A DNA stretch of 64,000 nucleotides, taken from NCBI GenBank assembly GCA_002320815.1, contig DCLA01000053.1, forward strand, positions 14,932 to 78,931. The letters are read 5' to 3'. The translations under genes were made by a program, and so were the position numbers. Each line of letters begins with the position of its first letter. Position 1 is the first letter of the stretch. The notes under the pieces were generated by a model. It was not told where the DNA came from. It made no database searches and worked only from the letters and a program-made list of their open reading frames with translations. The stretch is from Myxococcales bacterium UBA1660. Its GTDB lineage: Bacteria > Myxococcota_A > Polyangia > Polyangiales > Houyiibacteriaceae. Of the stretch, positions 18,776-27,180 are shown piece after piece.

Positions 18776-19630
18776 GTGAGCGCTTGTGGGAACTGCGGCC
18801 AGCCCACCGAAGGCCTGCCGGGCAGCCGGATCCGCCACTGCGCTCACTGCGACCTCTACGTCACCGCCGAGGGCATGGAGCTGGCGCCCTGGCAGGGACG
18901 CCTCCGCGCGGCGATGGAGGCCGCGGGCTCGATCCCGCGCACGGTCGCCGAGCTGGAGCGACGGATCCATCGGCGACCGGGGGAGACGCCGAACGCGCGG
19001 GCGGAGCTCCTGGTCGAGCTCTGCGAACGCCATCGGCAGCTCGTCGGTGCGCCGCCGCCCACGCCGACGCTGCCCATCGCCCGGGTGGAGCCCGAGGTCG
19101 AGGCCTACCGCAGTCGGGCCGACCCACCCCGCTTCGAAGCCCACTTCCGAACCCGGCGCGGCCTCGACGGCGAGGGCCGCAGCCGGAGCACCCAGCGCTT
19201 CAACGGCTTCGGCGCGGTCGCTCTGACCTCCGCGCTGGGAGCGGCCACCGGGATCGCCGTCGGCGTCCCCTTGGTCTTCCTCGGCGGGCTGGTGGGCGCC
19301 GGCGTGGGGATGGTGGGCATGGTCGGCGCGGCCTTCCTGCCCATGGGCTACACCGTCCAGGCCGTCCGCCGCGAAGACGACGCGGCGGTGCTCGAGGTGC
19401 TCACCACCCGCGGCCGCCTGCACCTTCCGCGAGAGCGGTCCTGGGTGGGCCTACGCAACCTGCCGGGGAGCGACTTCCCCGGGGAGGTCTGGCTCTTCGG
19501 TCCCGGCTTCGAAGAACCGCTCATGACCACCCCGCCGGGCGACGCGCCGCGCGAGGTGGTGTTGGCGCTCGAGCACGCCTTCGGCCTCACGCTCTGCGAG
19601 CGCACGGCCGAAGAGCTCAGCCTCGGATGA
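18776..19630 (+). CDS. Zinc-ribbon membrane protein (hypothetical)
   Basis: A 284-residue protein starting at GTG 18776, directly before a zinc ribbon (CGNCGQ...CAHCD, residues 4-26). A soluble stretch follows, then a Gly/Val-rich hydrophobic hairpin (residues about 148-190, two membrane passes) and a C-terminal PH-like region (DDAAVLEVLTTRGRLHLP). No known family is recognised. It overlaps the convergent SNF2 gene by 14 bp at their 3' ends. Confidence 0.6.
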   Translation: MSACGNCGQPTEGLPGSRIRHCAHCDLYVTAEGMELAPWQGRLRAAMEAAGSIPRTVAELERRIHRRPGETPNARAELLVELCERHRQLVGAPPPTPTLPIARVEPEVEAYRSRADPPRFEAHFRTRRGLDGEGRSRSTQRFNGFGAVALTSALGAATGIAVGVPLVFLGGLVGAGVGMVGMVGAAFLPMGYTVQAVRREDDAAVLEVLTTRGRLHLPRERSWVGLRNLPGSDFPGEVWLFGPGFEEPLMTTPPGDAPREVVLALEHAFGLTLCERTAEELSLG

Positions 19631-22600
19631 GCTGCCGGAGCTCGTCGGAGTCCATCCGCGCCGCCAGCTCGCCGCCACTGAGGAGGGCGTCCGCGAGCTC
19701 CCGCTTGTCGCGGTGCAGCGCCAGGACCTTCTCCTCGATGGTGTCCTGGGCGACCAGGCGCACCACGGTGACCGGCTTGTCCTGACCGATGCGGTGCGCG
19801 CGGTCGCTGGCCTGATCCTCGACCGCCGGGTTCCACCACGGATCCAGATGGATCACGTAGTCGGCCGCGGTGAGGTTCAGGCCGGTGCCGCCGGCCTTGA
19901 GCGAGATGAGGAAGAGGGGCGCGTTGCCCTCCTGCCACTCGCGCACCAGCGAGCCGCGGCGTCGCGCCGGGGTGCTGCCGTCGAGGTAGAGGCTCTCCAC
20001 GCCGCGCAGGTCCAGGGCGCGGCGGACGAGCCCCAGGTGCGAGGTGAACTGGCTGAAGACCAGCGCGCGGTGCCCGCCCTGCTGGAGGTCGGCGATGAGC
20101 TCCAGGAAGGCGTCGAGCTTCGCAGAGCTCCCGTCCCAGCGCTCGGTGACCAGCCGCGGGTGACAGGCCAAGCGCCGCAGGCGAGTGATGGCCGCGAGGA
20201 GCGCGAAGCGGTCGCCCTGACCGGAGGCGTCCGCCACCAGCGCGTCGACGGCCTCGGTGCGCATCGCGTCGTAGAGGGAACGCTCCGCCTCGCCGAGCTC
20301 GACGGGCAGCACGACCTCGGTCCGCGGGGGCAGCTCGGTGGCCACCTGCGCCTTGGTGCGTCGGAGCAGGAAGGGCCGCAACCGGCGCGCGAGCTTCTCG
20401 CGGATGGCCGCGTCGCCATCGCGCTCGATGGGTAGGGCGTAGTGACTCCGGAAATGCGGCCAGGGTCCGAGGAGCCCGGGGCTGATCACCCGGAAGAGGC
20501 TCCACAGCTCGCCCAGGTGGTTCTCCAGCGGCGTACCGGTCAGGGCCAAGCGCCACTTGGAGTCGAGCTGCCGCGCGGCCTTGGCCCGCTGGGTGCGCGC
20601 GTTCTTGATGGCCTGGGCCTCGTCGAGGACCACCGAGCCGAACTGGACCGCGCCCAGCTCCTCGCCGTCCCGGGCGAGGACGTCGTAGCTGGTCAGCAGG
20701 AGCACACCGGGGCCGGCGCCCTCGAGCTCCACCGCGCGCTTGGGCCCGTGGTAGACGCGGACCTCCAGCTCGGGGGCGAAGCGCTGGGCCTCCTCCCGCC
20801 AGTTCTCGATCACCGACGTGGGCGCCACGACCATGCTGGGGCCCTCGTCCTTGCGGTAGAGGAGCATGGCCAACGCCTGGACGGTCTTGCCGAGACCCAT
20901 CTCGTCGGCGAGACAGGCGCCCGCGCCCCAGGAGGCCAAGCGGGCCATCCACTGGAAGCCCGAGCGCTGGTAGTCTCGGAGCTCCACGGTGAGGCCGTCG
21001 GGCGGCTCCGGCGCCAGCGAGTCCGCCTCGCGCATCCGCCCGAGCACCTCGCCCCAGGCGTCGTCGGCTTCGATCTCGCCGAGCCCGTCGGCGAGCTCCT
21101 CGACCACCTCGAGCTGAGCGAGACCGACGGCGACCTCGTCCTTCTGCTTGCCCTGGAGCACCAGCGCGTCGCTGCTCGCCTCGAGGCGCTCGCGGAGCGT
21201 CTTCTCGATGCGCGCGTAGCGGTTGGCGGTCACCTGCACGAAGCGGCGACCGGCGCGCACGGCCTCGAGGAGCGCGGCCAGCGAGACGGTCTTGCCCTCG
21301 ACCTCGACGCCGCCGCCGAGCCCGAAGAGGTCGCCCGCGCGCCGCACCTGCACCTTGAGGGCGCCGGTGGTGCTCATGCGCCATCCACGGCTGCCCTCGG
21401 GCCACTCGAGAGAGACGTCCTCGCGCTCGCCCAGGGCCCACACGATCTCCAGCGCCTGGTCCAGGTCGGGGATCCGGTGGCGAATCCGCGGCCCGAGGCC
21501 CACGGAGTCGGCCACGGCCCGCGCCTGCTCCCGCTCGGCGCCGAGGTCCCGGCGGACGTGGACGCGCTCGTTGGCCTCGGCGGCGAAGACCGTCTGCGGA
21601 CCCTCGCCGGCCTTCCAGAAGGGACCGGTGGGCAGCGGCCGCACCCCGAAGGTCATCTGCAGCCCGAGGTCGTCGGGCTCCAGGCGCACCACCATCCGGC
21701 CGTCGCCCTCCCGGGCCTCGCCGCGGAGCGCGGTGGGGACCTGGAGGCCCGCGTCGGGCTGCACCCGCGCCAAGCTGGTCAGCAGGCGCCCCTCGACGCT
21801 GGGCGGCACCACCGCGCGGTGGTCGGCCACCGCCCGGGCCATGGCCCGGACGCGCTCACCGACGTGGGCCACCAGCACGGCGCCCTCGTCTTCGACGAGC
21901 GAGGCGAGCCACTCGTGGTCCCCGAAGTGGTCCACCTCGGTGTCGCCCATCCGCAGCGCGACCCGGTACCCGCCCTCGGCGGGTTCCAGGGCGAAGATGG
22001 GCGTGACCTCCTGGACGGCCAGCCGGTCGGCGGTGCGACCCAGGGTGACCACCGGGTGGCCCACCAAGGCCTCCAGCACGTGGGCGTGGCGCCAGGCCTG
22101 CCGCGGGTCGTCGCCGGCTTCCTCGGCACGCACCAAGCGCTCCAGCGCCTGCCGATCCCGGTCGGTGGTGGCCCGGTGCTCCACGAGCTGCCGCGCCTGC
22201 ATCTCGGCGCCCTTGGACCAGCCCCGCTTGGTGCGCTTCTGGAGCACCGCGGTGACATTGATCCGGCCGGCGGCCTCGGAGCTGACGCGGTAGCCCACCC
22301 GCTGCTCGACGGGGGCCTCGTCGCCGATGGTCTGGGCGACGCGCTCGATCGAGTCGACCAGCCGCTCCCAGCTCGGGCGCCCCAGGGCGCGCAGGAGCGC
22401 CGGCCGCAGCGGGCTCGCCGGGTCGTGGATGGCGTCCATGGTCCACTCCAGCACCACCCGGTGCTCGTGGTGGCCGTGGACCTCGTCGAGATGGAGCGGC
22501 AGCTCCTCGTACCCGGTGAAGGGCAGGCTGAGCTCCATGGAGCCCTTGCGCCCGGTGAGCACCACGCGCGCGCCCGGGGGCTCGCGGGTGATGGTCAGCT

Positions 22601-23285
22601 CCGGTCGCCCCAGGGGCGCCGGTCGGTCGGAGGCCGCGTCGAGGCGCGAGAGCGCGTCTTCGAGCCGGATGGAGAGCACCCGCAGCGGATGCTCCGTCGG
22701 CCGGGTGGTCCAGATCTTCGCCCGGTGCTTCTCCAGCTCCTTGCGGCGGATGGCCCAACGCAGGTAGGCGATGACCGCCTTCTCCGGGCTCGGTCCGCCG
22801 TACACGCCCCGGGCCCGCAGGAGCTCGGCCACGGTGCCCTCGGTCCGGCCGATGGACCAGGTCATCCCCGGGTCGGCCAGCGCGAAGGCGCTCGCCGCCG
22901 GATCGCCCAGGCGCTCGGCGACGCCCTGATCGGCGGCCCAGGCCTCGATGGCCTTCACCGTCCGCGGCGCGTCCCCGGTCTTGCCCAGGATCTCGTTGTG
23001 GTGGGCCACCACGTTCCACCGCCACGGCGGCTCGTCGGGCGCGGCGACGAACGCGCGCACCGCCTCCACGATCTGCTCGCGACGGGTGGGGCTCAGCTGC
23101 CGCTCGATGAAACGGCTGACCGCCCCGTGCTGCAGGAAGGGCCCCAGGGTGGCCACGCTGACTTGCCGGGAGATCTCGCCCAGGAGGTCGGCCACGGCCG
23201 GTTCGGCCACGCGGGCAACGACCTCGTCGATCTTGCGACCTTCGAGACCGGCGGCGGAGACCTCGTTCTTCAACTCGGAGAGCAC
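19617..23285 (-). CDS. SNF2-family helicase/ATPase
   Basis: A 1222-residue Swi2/Snf2 motor. The first about 770 residues are a long, poorly conserved region. The motor begins with ELRDYQRSGFQWM, then the Walker A DEMGLGKTVQAL (about residue 797), VVAPTSVIENW, DEAQAIKN box (about 888) and LTGTPLENHLGELWSLF. The C-terminal helicase lobe has VFSQFTSHLGLV, LYLDGSTPARRR, LKAGGTGLNLTAADYVIHLDPWWNP and QASDRAHRIGQ. Such RapA/HepA-like motors remodel DNA-protein or polymerase complexes; the target is unknown. It is separated by 37 bp from the co-directional LOG-family gene. Confidence 0.92.
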   Translation of the reverse strand: MLSELKNEVSAAGLEGRKIDEVVARVAEPAVADLLGEISRQVSVATLGPFLQHGAVSRFIERQLSPTRREQIVEAVRAFVAAPDEPPWRWNVVAHHNEILGKTGDAPRTVKAIEAWAADQGVAERLGDPAASAFALADPGMTWSIGRTEGTVAELLRARGVYGGPSPEKAVIAYLRWAIRRKELEKHRAKIWTTRPTEHPLRVLSIRLEDALSRLDAASDRPAPLGRPELTITREPPGARVVLTGRKGSMELSLPFTGYEELPLHLDEVHGHHEHRVVLEWTMDAIHDPASPLRPALLRALGRPSWERLVDSIERVAQTIGDEAPVEQRVGYRVSSEAAGRINVTAVLQKRTKRGWSKGAEMQARQLVEHRATTDRDRQALERLVRAEEAGDDPRQAWRHAHVLEALVGHPVVTLGRTADRLAVQEVTPIFALEPAEGGYRVALRMGDTEVDHFGDHEWLASLVEDEGAVLVAHVGERVRAMARAVADHRAVVPPSVEGRLLTSLARVQPDAGLQVPTALRGEAREGDGRMVVRLEPDDLGLQMTFGVRPLPTGPFWKAGEGPQTVFAAEANERVHVRRDLGAEREQARAVADSVGLGPRIRHRIPDLDQALEIVWALGEREDVSLEWPEGSRGWRMSTTGALKVQVRRAGDLFGLGGGVEVEGKTVSLAALLEAVRAGRRFVQVTANRYARIEKTLRERLEASSDALVLQGKQKDEVAVGLAQLEVVEELADGLGEIEADDAWGEVLGRMREADSLAPEPPDGLTVELRDYQRSGFQWMARLASWGAGACLADEMGLGKTVQALAMLLYRKDEGPSMVVAPTSVIENWREEAQRFAPELEVRVYHGPKRAVELEGAGPGVLLLTSYDVLARDGEELGAVQFGSVVLDEAQAIKNARTQRAKAARQLDSKWRLALTGTPLENHLGELWSLFRVISPGLLGPWPHFRSHYALPIERDGDAAIREKLARRLRPFLLRRTKAQVATELPPRTEVVLPVELGEAERSLYDAMRTEAVDALVADASGQGDRFALLAAITRLRRLACHPRLVTERWDGSSAKLDAFLELIADLQQGGHRALVFSQFTSHLGLVRRALDLRGVESLYLDGSTPARRRGSLVREWQEGNAPLFLISLKAGGTGLNLTAADYVIHLDPWWNPAVEDQASDRAHRIGQDKPVTVVRLVAQDTIEEKVLALHRDKRELADALLSGGELAARMDSDELRQLIRG

Positions 23286-23322
23286 GTCGCCCCCCCGTAG
23301 CAGGTATGGCGCCGAAAGCCCG

Positions 23323-23904
23323 TCACGTCTCGGTCGCGGTCAGCCATTGGCGGCGTGGAGCGGGCTCGAAGGCCCGGAAACGATCGAGGAGCGTCGCCGG
23401 GTCCTCGGCGGCCAAGAGCAGGTCCCGGCTGAGCTGCGTCATGAAGCCCTGCTCCACCGAGCGGTCCAGGAAACGGAGCAGCGGCGCCCAGTACCCGGCC
23501 ACGTCCAGGACGCCGCAGGGTTTGGCGTGGATCCCGAGCTGGGCCCACGTGAGGACCTCGAAGAGCTCCTCGAGGGTCCCGAGCCCGCCGGGCAGAGCCA
23601 CGAAGGCGTCGGCGCGCTCGGCCATCATCGCCTTCCGCTCGTGCATCGAGTCCACGATGATCAGCTCGGTCAGGCCCGGGTGCGCCAGCTCGCGGTCGCG
23701 CAGCGCCCCCGGCAAGATGCCCACCACGGAGCCGCCGGCGGCGAGCGCGGCGTCGGCCATCGCGCCCATCAGGCCCACACGGGCGCCGCCGTAGACCACG
23801 CCCAGCCCGGCTTCGGCGATCGTCCGTCCCAGGGCTCGCGCCGCGTCCAGGTAGACGGGATCGGAGCCGGGGTTCGACCCGCAGTAGACGCAAACGGCGC
23901 GCAT
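23323..23904 (-). CDS. LOG-family protein (cytokinin riboside 5'-monophosphate phosphoribohydrolase-like)
   Basis: A 193-residue Rossmann-fold protein of the TIGR00730/LOG family. It has the opening CVYCGSNPGSDPVY, GLVYGG-type loop (LGVVYGGARVGLMGAM) and the signature MHERKAMMAERADAFVALPG followed by GLGTLEELFE, where Arg and Glu are catalytic in nucleoside 5'-monophosphate phosphoribohydrolases. The length is normal for the family. Bacterial members often act on purine monophosphates rather than making cytokinins. Confidence 0.88.
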   Translation of the reverse strand: MRAVCVYCGSNPGSDPVYLDAARALGRTIAEAGLGVVYGGARVGLMGAMADAALAAGGSVVGILPGALRDRELAHPGLTELIIVDSMHERKAMMAERADAFVALPGGLGTLEELFEVLTWAQLGIHAKPCGVLDVAGYWAPLLRFLDRSVEQGFMTQLSRDLLLAAEDPATLLDRFRAFEPAPRRQWLTATET

Positions 23905-23945
23905 GAGCCGTTGGGTCTAGCACCCGCGGACCGATCGTGCTCATG

Positions 23946-23962
23946 GGCCCGACGATCGGGCC
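23946..23962. terminator. Perfect hairpin downstream of the CPXCG gene
   Basis: GGCCCGA and TCGGGCC form a 7-bp perfect stem with a CGA loop in the 152-bp space between the CPXCG gene and the LOG gene. There is no T-run, so it is tentative as a minus-strand terminator. Confidence 0.3.
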
Positions 23963-24056
23963 GCGCTCGATCGGCGCAGCAGCGGAACCCGGTGGAGTAA
24001 TCCCAGTGGCCCATCGAGTGCGCGGTGGTCCGGTCGGGCCAGCAGCCGCGACCGGT

Positions 24057-24233
24057 TCACGCGCGGTCCACGTGGACCAGCGGTGTGCCGTCCATGTCGC
24101 GGTCGACGGTGACGTTCCACGGCCGACAACACACGTCGCAGTCCTGCACGAGGCGCCCGCGGGTCTCGGGGTCGACCACCAAGAGCTGGCCCTGGAAGCA
24201 CCAGGGGCACACCACCATCACCTCGTCGTCCAC
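24057..24233 (-). CDS. CPXCG-motif small zinc protein
   Basis: A 58-residue (GTG at 24233) or 53-residue (ATG at 24218) protein. It has the two half-sites CPWC and CDVCCRPWNV; the second matches the DC-x-VCCRPW signature of small CPXCG Cys-rich proteins. The GTG start puts the first Cys pair at the usual distance from the N-terminus. It probably binds one zinc ion; the role is unknown. It lies 41 bp downstream of the halogenase gene in the same direction and may share its transcript. Confidence 0.7.
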   Translation of the reverse strand: MDDEVMVVCPWCFQGQLLVVDPETRGRLVQDCDVCCRPWNVTVDRDMDGTPLVHVDRA

Positions 24234-24274
24234 CTCTCCGTTCTGCCATCCCTCGCCCCGCTCCGCCACGCCGC

Positions 24275-25873
24275 TCAGGCGCGCACCGAGCGAAGCAGAT
24301 GGTCGTGGACTCCGGTCCCGGTGGTCCCCGAGCGCGGCCCGACCGCTCCGCCTTCGGTGCGCTCCGCCGCTCCCGAGAGCCACGAGCCCGGCGCCATCAG
24401 CGCCTGCAGATGGGCCGGCTCGGCGTCCAGCACCTGCAGCGCGTCGGCCTGGAGCAACGCCCAGCGGAGCAGCCGTTCGTGGGCCGCCGTCCGCGCCCGC
24501 CACGCCGCGGCGTCGACCGCCGGCGTCAGCGGGCCGTGGGCCGCTCCCTGACCCAGCAGCGGCGTCATCACGCCGCTGAACCCGAAGGCCGGATCCGCCG
24601 CGGGATGGACCGCGCCGCCCGCGTGCAGGAAGGGCCCCTCCCTCGCCACCCGCTCCGCGACGGCGTCCAGCGCGCCCAGCGTCGCCGCCGCGCGCGCGTG
24701 CTCCCAGAAGGGCGTCTCGCGGCGGTGGTTGTACCGGTAGTGCAGCGCCAGGAACGACGCGAGGTAGTCCCAATGACCGGCCAGGGCGCGGTTCGCGGCC
24801 TCGACCTGCGGCTCCCCGGCCAACCCCCGCGTCAGCCGCACGATGCTGGCGATCACCAGGTGCAGCGCCGTCGACTCCAGCGGCTCCACGAAGCCCTGGG
24901 CGTTCCCCAGCGCGACCACGTTGCGATCCCAGAAGCGCTCGCGGCGCCCCGAGCGGAAGCGCACCAACCAGGGCTCGTTGGCCTCCGGTTCCCGCCGAAG
25001 GAGCTCGGCGGCGGCGACCTCGTCGTCCAGGAAGGCGGAGGCGAAGACGTAACCGCGGTGGTCCTCGCCGCGCACGGGGATCCGCCAGCACCAGCCGGCG
25101 TCCATCGTCTCCGCGGTGGTCGCGGGCGCCGTCTCGCTCTGGAGCACGGTGGTGACCCACGCGCGGTCGCAGAGGAGCCGATCGCCATGGTCGACCCAGG
25201 GGTTCCCCAGCGCCTCCACCAGCACGCCGCGGAACCCGCTGGCGTCGACGTAGAGATCGAAGGTCCGTCGCTCCCCGCTCTCGAGCCGCAGCGCGCGGAC
25301 CCCCTCGGGGCCGACCTCGACCTCGGCCAGGGTCGCCTCCTCGCGCGCGATGCCCCGCTCGTCGGCCGCGGCGGCGAGGAAGGCCAGGAAGCGCGCGTTG
25401 TCGAGGTGGTAGGCGAACTTCACCCGATCCAGCAGGGACACCGTGCGCCCATCGGGGCCGCGCAACACCGGGGCCGCGCCGCGCTCGACCAAGCGCGCGA
25501 CCCACGACTGGTTCCCCAGGTGCCCGTCGTGCGCCAGCGCCTCGATGGGGTCGGCGTCGCCGAAGGGGTAGACGAAGCGATGCGGCGCGGGGCGGCCCCA
25601 GAGGAAGTCGATGCCCAGCTTGAAGGTCGGCCGGACCTCCCGGAAGAAGCGCACGGGATCGAGCCCCAGGGTCCCGTGCAGGAAGGGCGGCATCAGGGTG
25701 GTCGTCGCCTCGCCCACACCGATGGGCGGGATGGCGCTCGAGGCCAATACCGTCACCGCGAGCCGGGGGAACCGGCGCCGGAGCGCGAGGGCGGCCAAGA
25801 GCCCCGCGGTCCCCCCGCCGACCACCCCGACGCTCCCGGGCCCCTCGCCGCCCAGCCATGTCTCGTTCGCCAT
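24275..25873 (-). CDS. Flavin-dependent tryptophan-halogenase-family protein
   Basis: A 532-residue FADH2-dependent enzyme. The FAD-binding GGGTAG is at residues 19-24 and GVGEAT at 52-57. The diagnostic WxWxIP motif appears as GWCWRIPV (about 261). Lys 85 in RPTFKLGIDFLWG matches the lysine that forms the haloamine in PrnA/RebH, and FVEPLESTALHLV carries the partner Glu. The halogenating residue set therefore looks intact. No peptide synthetase, polyketide or flavin reductase gene is nearby, so the substrate could be free tryptophan or another metabolite supplied from elsewhere. The gene is preceded by the divergent histidine kinase. Confidence 0.83.
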   Translation of the reverse strand: MANETWLGGEGPGSVGVVGGGTAGLLAALALRRRFPRLAVTVLASSAIPPIGVGEATTTLMPPFLHGTLGLDPVRFFREVRPTFKLGIDFLWGRPAPHRFVYPFGDADPIEALAHDGHLGNQSWVARLVERGAAPVLRGPDGRTVSLLDRVKFAYHLDNARFLAFLAAAADERGIAREEATLAEVEVGPEGVRALRLESGERRTFDLYVDASGFRGVLVEALGNPWVDHGDRLLCDRAWVTTVLQSETAPATTAETMDAGWCWRIPVRGEDHRGYVFASAFLDDEVAAAELLRREPEANEPWLVRFRSGRRERFWDRNVVALGNAQGFVEPLESTALHLVIASIVRLTRGLAGEPQVEAANRALAGHWDYLASFLALHYRYNHRRETPFWEHARAAATLGALDAVAERVAREGPFLHAGGAVHPAADPAFGFSGVMTPLLGQGAAHGPLTPAVDAAAWRARTAAHERLLRWALLQADALQVLDAEPAHLQALMAPGSWLSGAAERTEGGAVGPRSGTTGTGVHDHLLRSVRA

Positions 25874-25959
25874 CGCTGCGGCGAGCGTAGCCGATCGCCG
25901 CCCTGGCTCCCTGTCCCCGATTCGGGTAACGCTGGCTTTGGCGGGTCATACACACGACA

Positions 25960-27180
25960 ATGAGTTCCGTGGAACAGGGAATGGGGGGTACGGGAGCGAT
26001 GCACGTCGCTCTCGCGGGGGTGGCTCGCCTGCGGGCCTTGGCGGAGACCGGTCTGATGGGGGGCGCGTCGAAACCGACCCTCGACCGCTTCGTGCGCCTC
26101 GGTCGGACCGCGCTGGAGATCCCGGTGACCGCGGTCTCCCTGGTGGACGACAGCTGCCAGTTCTTCGCCAGCGCCGCCGGCCTGCCCGACCCCGACGCGC
26201 GCACCCTGCCGCTCTCCCACTCCTTCTGCAGCCACGTGGTCGTCTCCCACGAGCCGCTGATCTTCACCGACGCCCTCGAGCACCCCACGCTCCACGACAA
26301 CCCGGCCATCGCCGACCTGGGCGTCCGCGCCTACGCGGGCTTCCCCATCACCACCGACGACGGCCACGTGCTGGGCAGCTTCTGCGCCATCGACGTCCAA
26401 CCCCACCCGTGGACCGAGCGCGAGCTGGCCATCCTCGAGGATCTCTCCCTGGCGGTGAGCGCGGAGATGGATCTCATCCGCCGGGCCCACCGCGCCGAAC
26501 GCTCCGAGCGCCAGCTCGCCCAGGCCAATGTCTCCCTGGTCCGCGCGTCGGAGCCGGCCCGCCGGACCCGCGGCGTGCTCCACGACCTGGCCACGCCCCT
26601 GAACACCCTGGTGCTGGGCCTGGAGCACCTCGAGGAGCACGAGGGCGTCCGCGAGCTCGACGAGGTCCTGGAGACCGTGGAGATCCTCTGCCGCAGCGCG
26701 CGCCACGCGAGCGCGGTGCTCGCCGAGGGCCGCGCGCCCCAGAGCTTCCCGGTGAACCTCGACGTGGGCGCGCTCCTCCGCGAGGTCTGCGTCGACCTCC
26801 GGCGCACCGGGTCGCCCATCGAGTGCGTCACGCCGCCCGATGGGCTGCTGGTCCAGGCTGACCGCACCGCCATGCGGCGTTGCTTCGAGAACCTCCTCTC
26901 CAACGCGAGCCGCTTCGCCCGCTCGCGGATCGTCGCCGACGCCACGGGCATGGGCGAGCTGGTGACCATCAGCGTCGAGGACGACGGCCAGGGCCTCCCC
27001 GACGCGGACGACTACCAGCGCGTCTGGGACGAACGCTCCCGCTTCCACGGCGAGCTCTCCCGCCAGGGCCTCGGGCTCTCGGTCGTGCGCGAGCTCGTCG
27101 AGAGCCTGGGCGGCCAGGTCGCCGCCCTCCCCTCCGAGCTCGGCGGCGCCCGCTTCGTCCTCCGGCTCCCGCGGTCCTGA
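25960..27180 (+). CDS. GAF-domain sensor histidine kinase
   Basis: A 406-residue cytoplasmic kinase. A GAF sensor occupies residues about 45-185 (TAVSLVDDSCQFFAS, then SHSFCSHVV and GFPITTDDGHVLGSFCAID). The dimerisation helix carries the phospho-acceptor His in GVLHDLATPLNTL (about residue 208). The ATPase domain has the N-box RCFENLLSNASRF, DDGQGLP and GLGLSVVRELVESLGG. There is no response regulator nearby, so it is an orphan kinase. The start is uncertain: ATG 25981 has a better purine-rich ribosome site (GGAACAGGGA) than ATG 25960. Its stop codon abuts that of the GH43 gene with no gap. Confidence 0.88.
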   Translation: MSSVEQGMGGTGAMHVALAGVARLRALAETGLMGGASKPTLDRFVRLGRTALEIPVTAVSLVDDSCQFFASAAGLPDPDARTLPLSHSFCSHVVVSHEPLIFTDALEHPTLHDNPAIADLGVRAYAGFPITTDDGHVLGSFCAIDVQPHPWTERELAILEDLSLAVSAEMDLIRRAHRAERSERQLAQANVSLVRASEPARRTRGVLHDLATPLNTLVLGLEHLEEHEGVRELDEVLETVEILCRSARHASAVLAEGRAPQSFPVNLDVGALLREVCVDLRRTGSPIECVTPPDGLLVQADRTAMRRCFENLLSNASRFARSRIVADATGMGELVTISVEDDGQGLPDADDYQRVWDERSRFHGELSRQGLGLSVVRELVESLGGQVAALPSELGGARFVLRLPRS

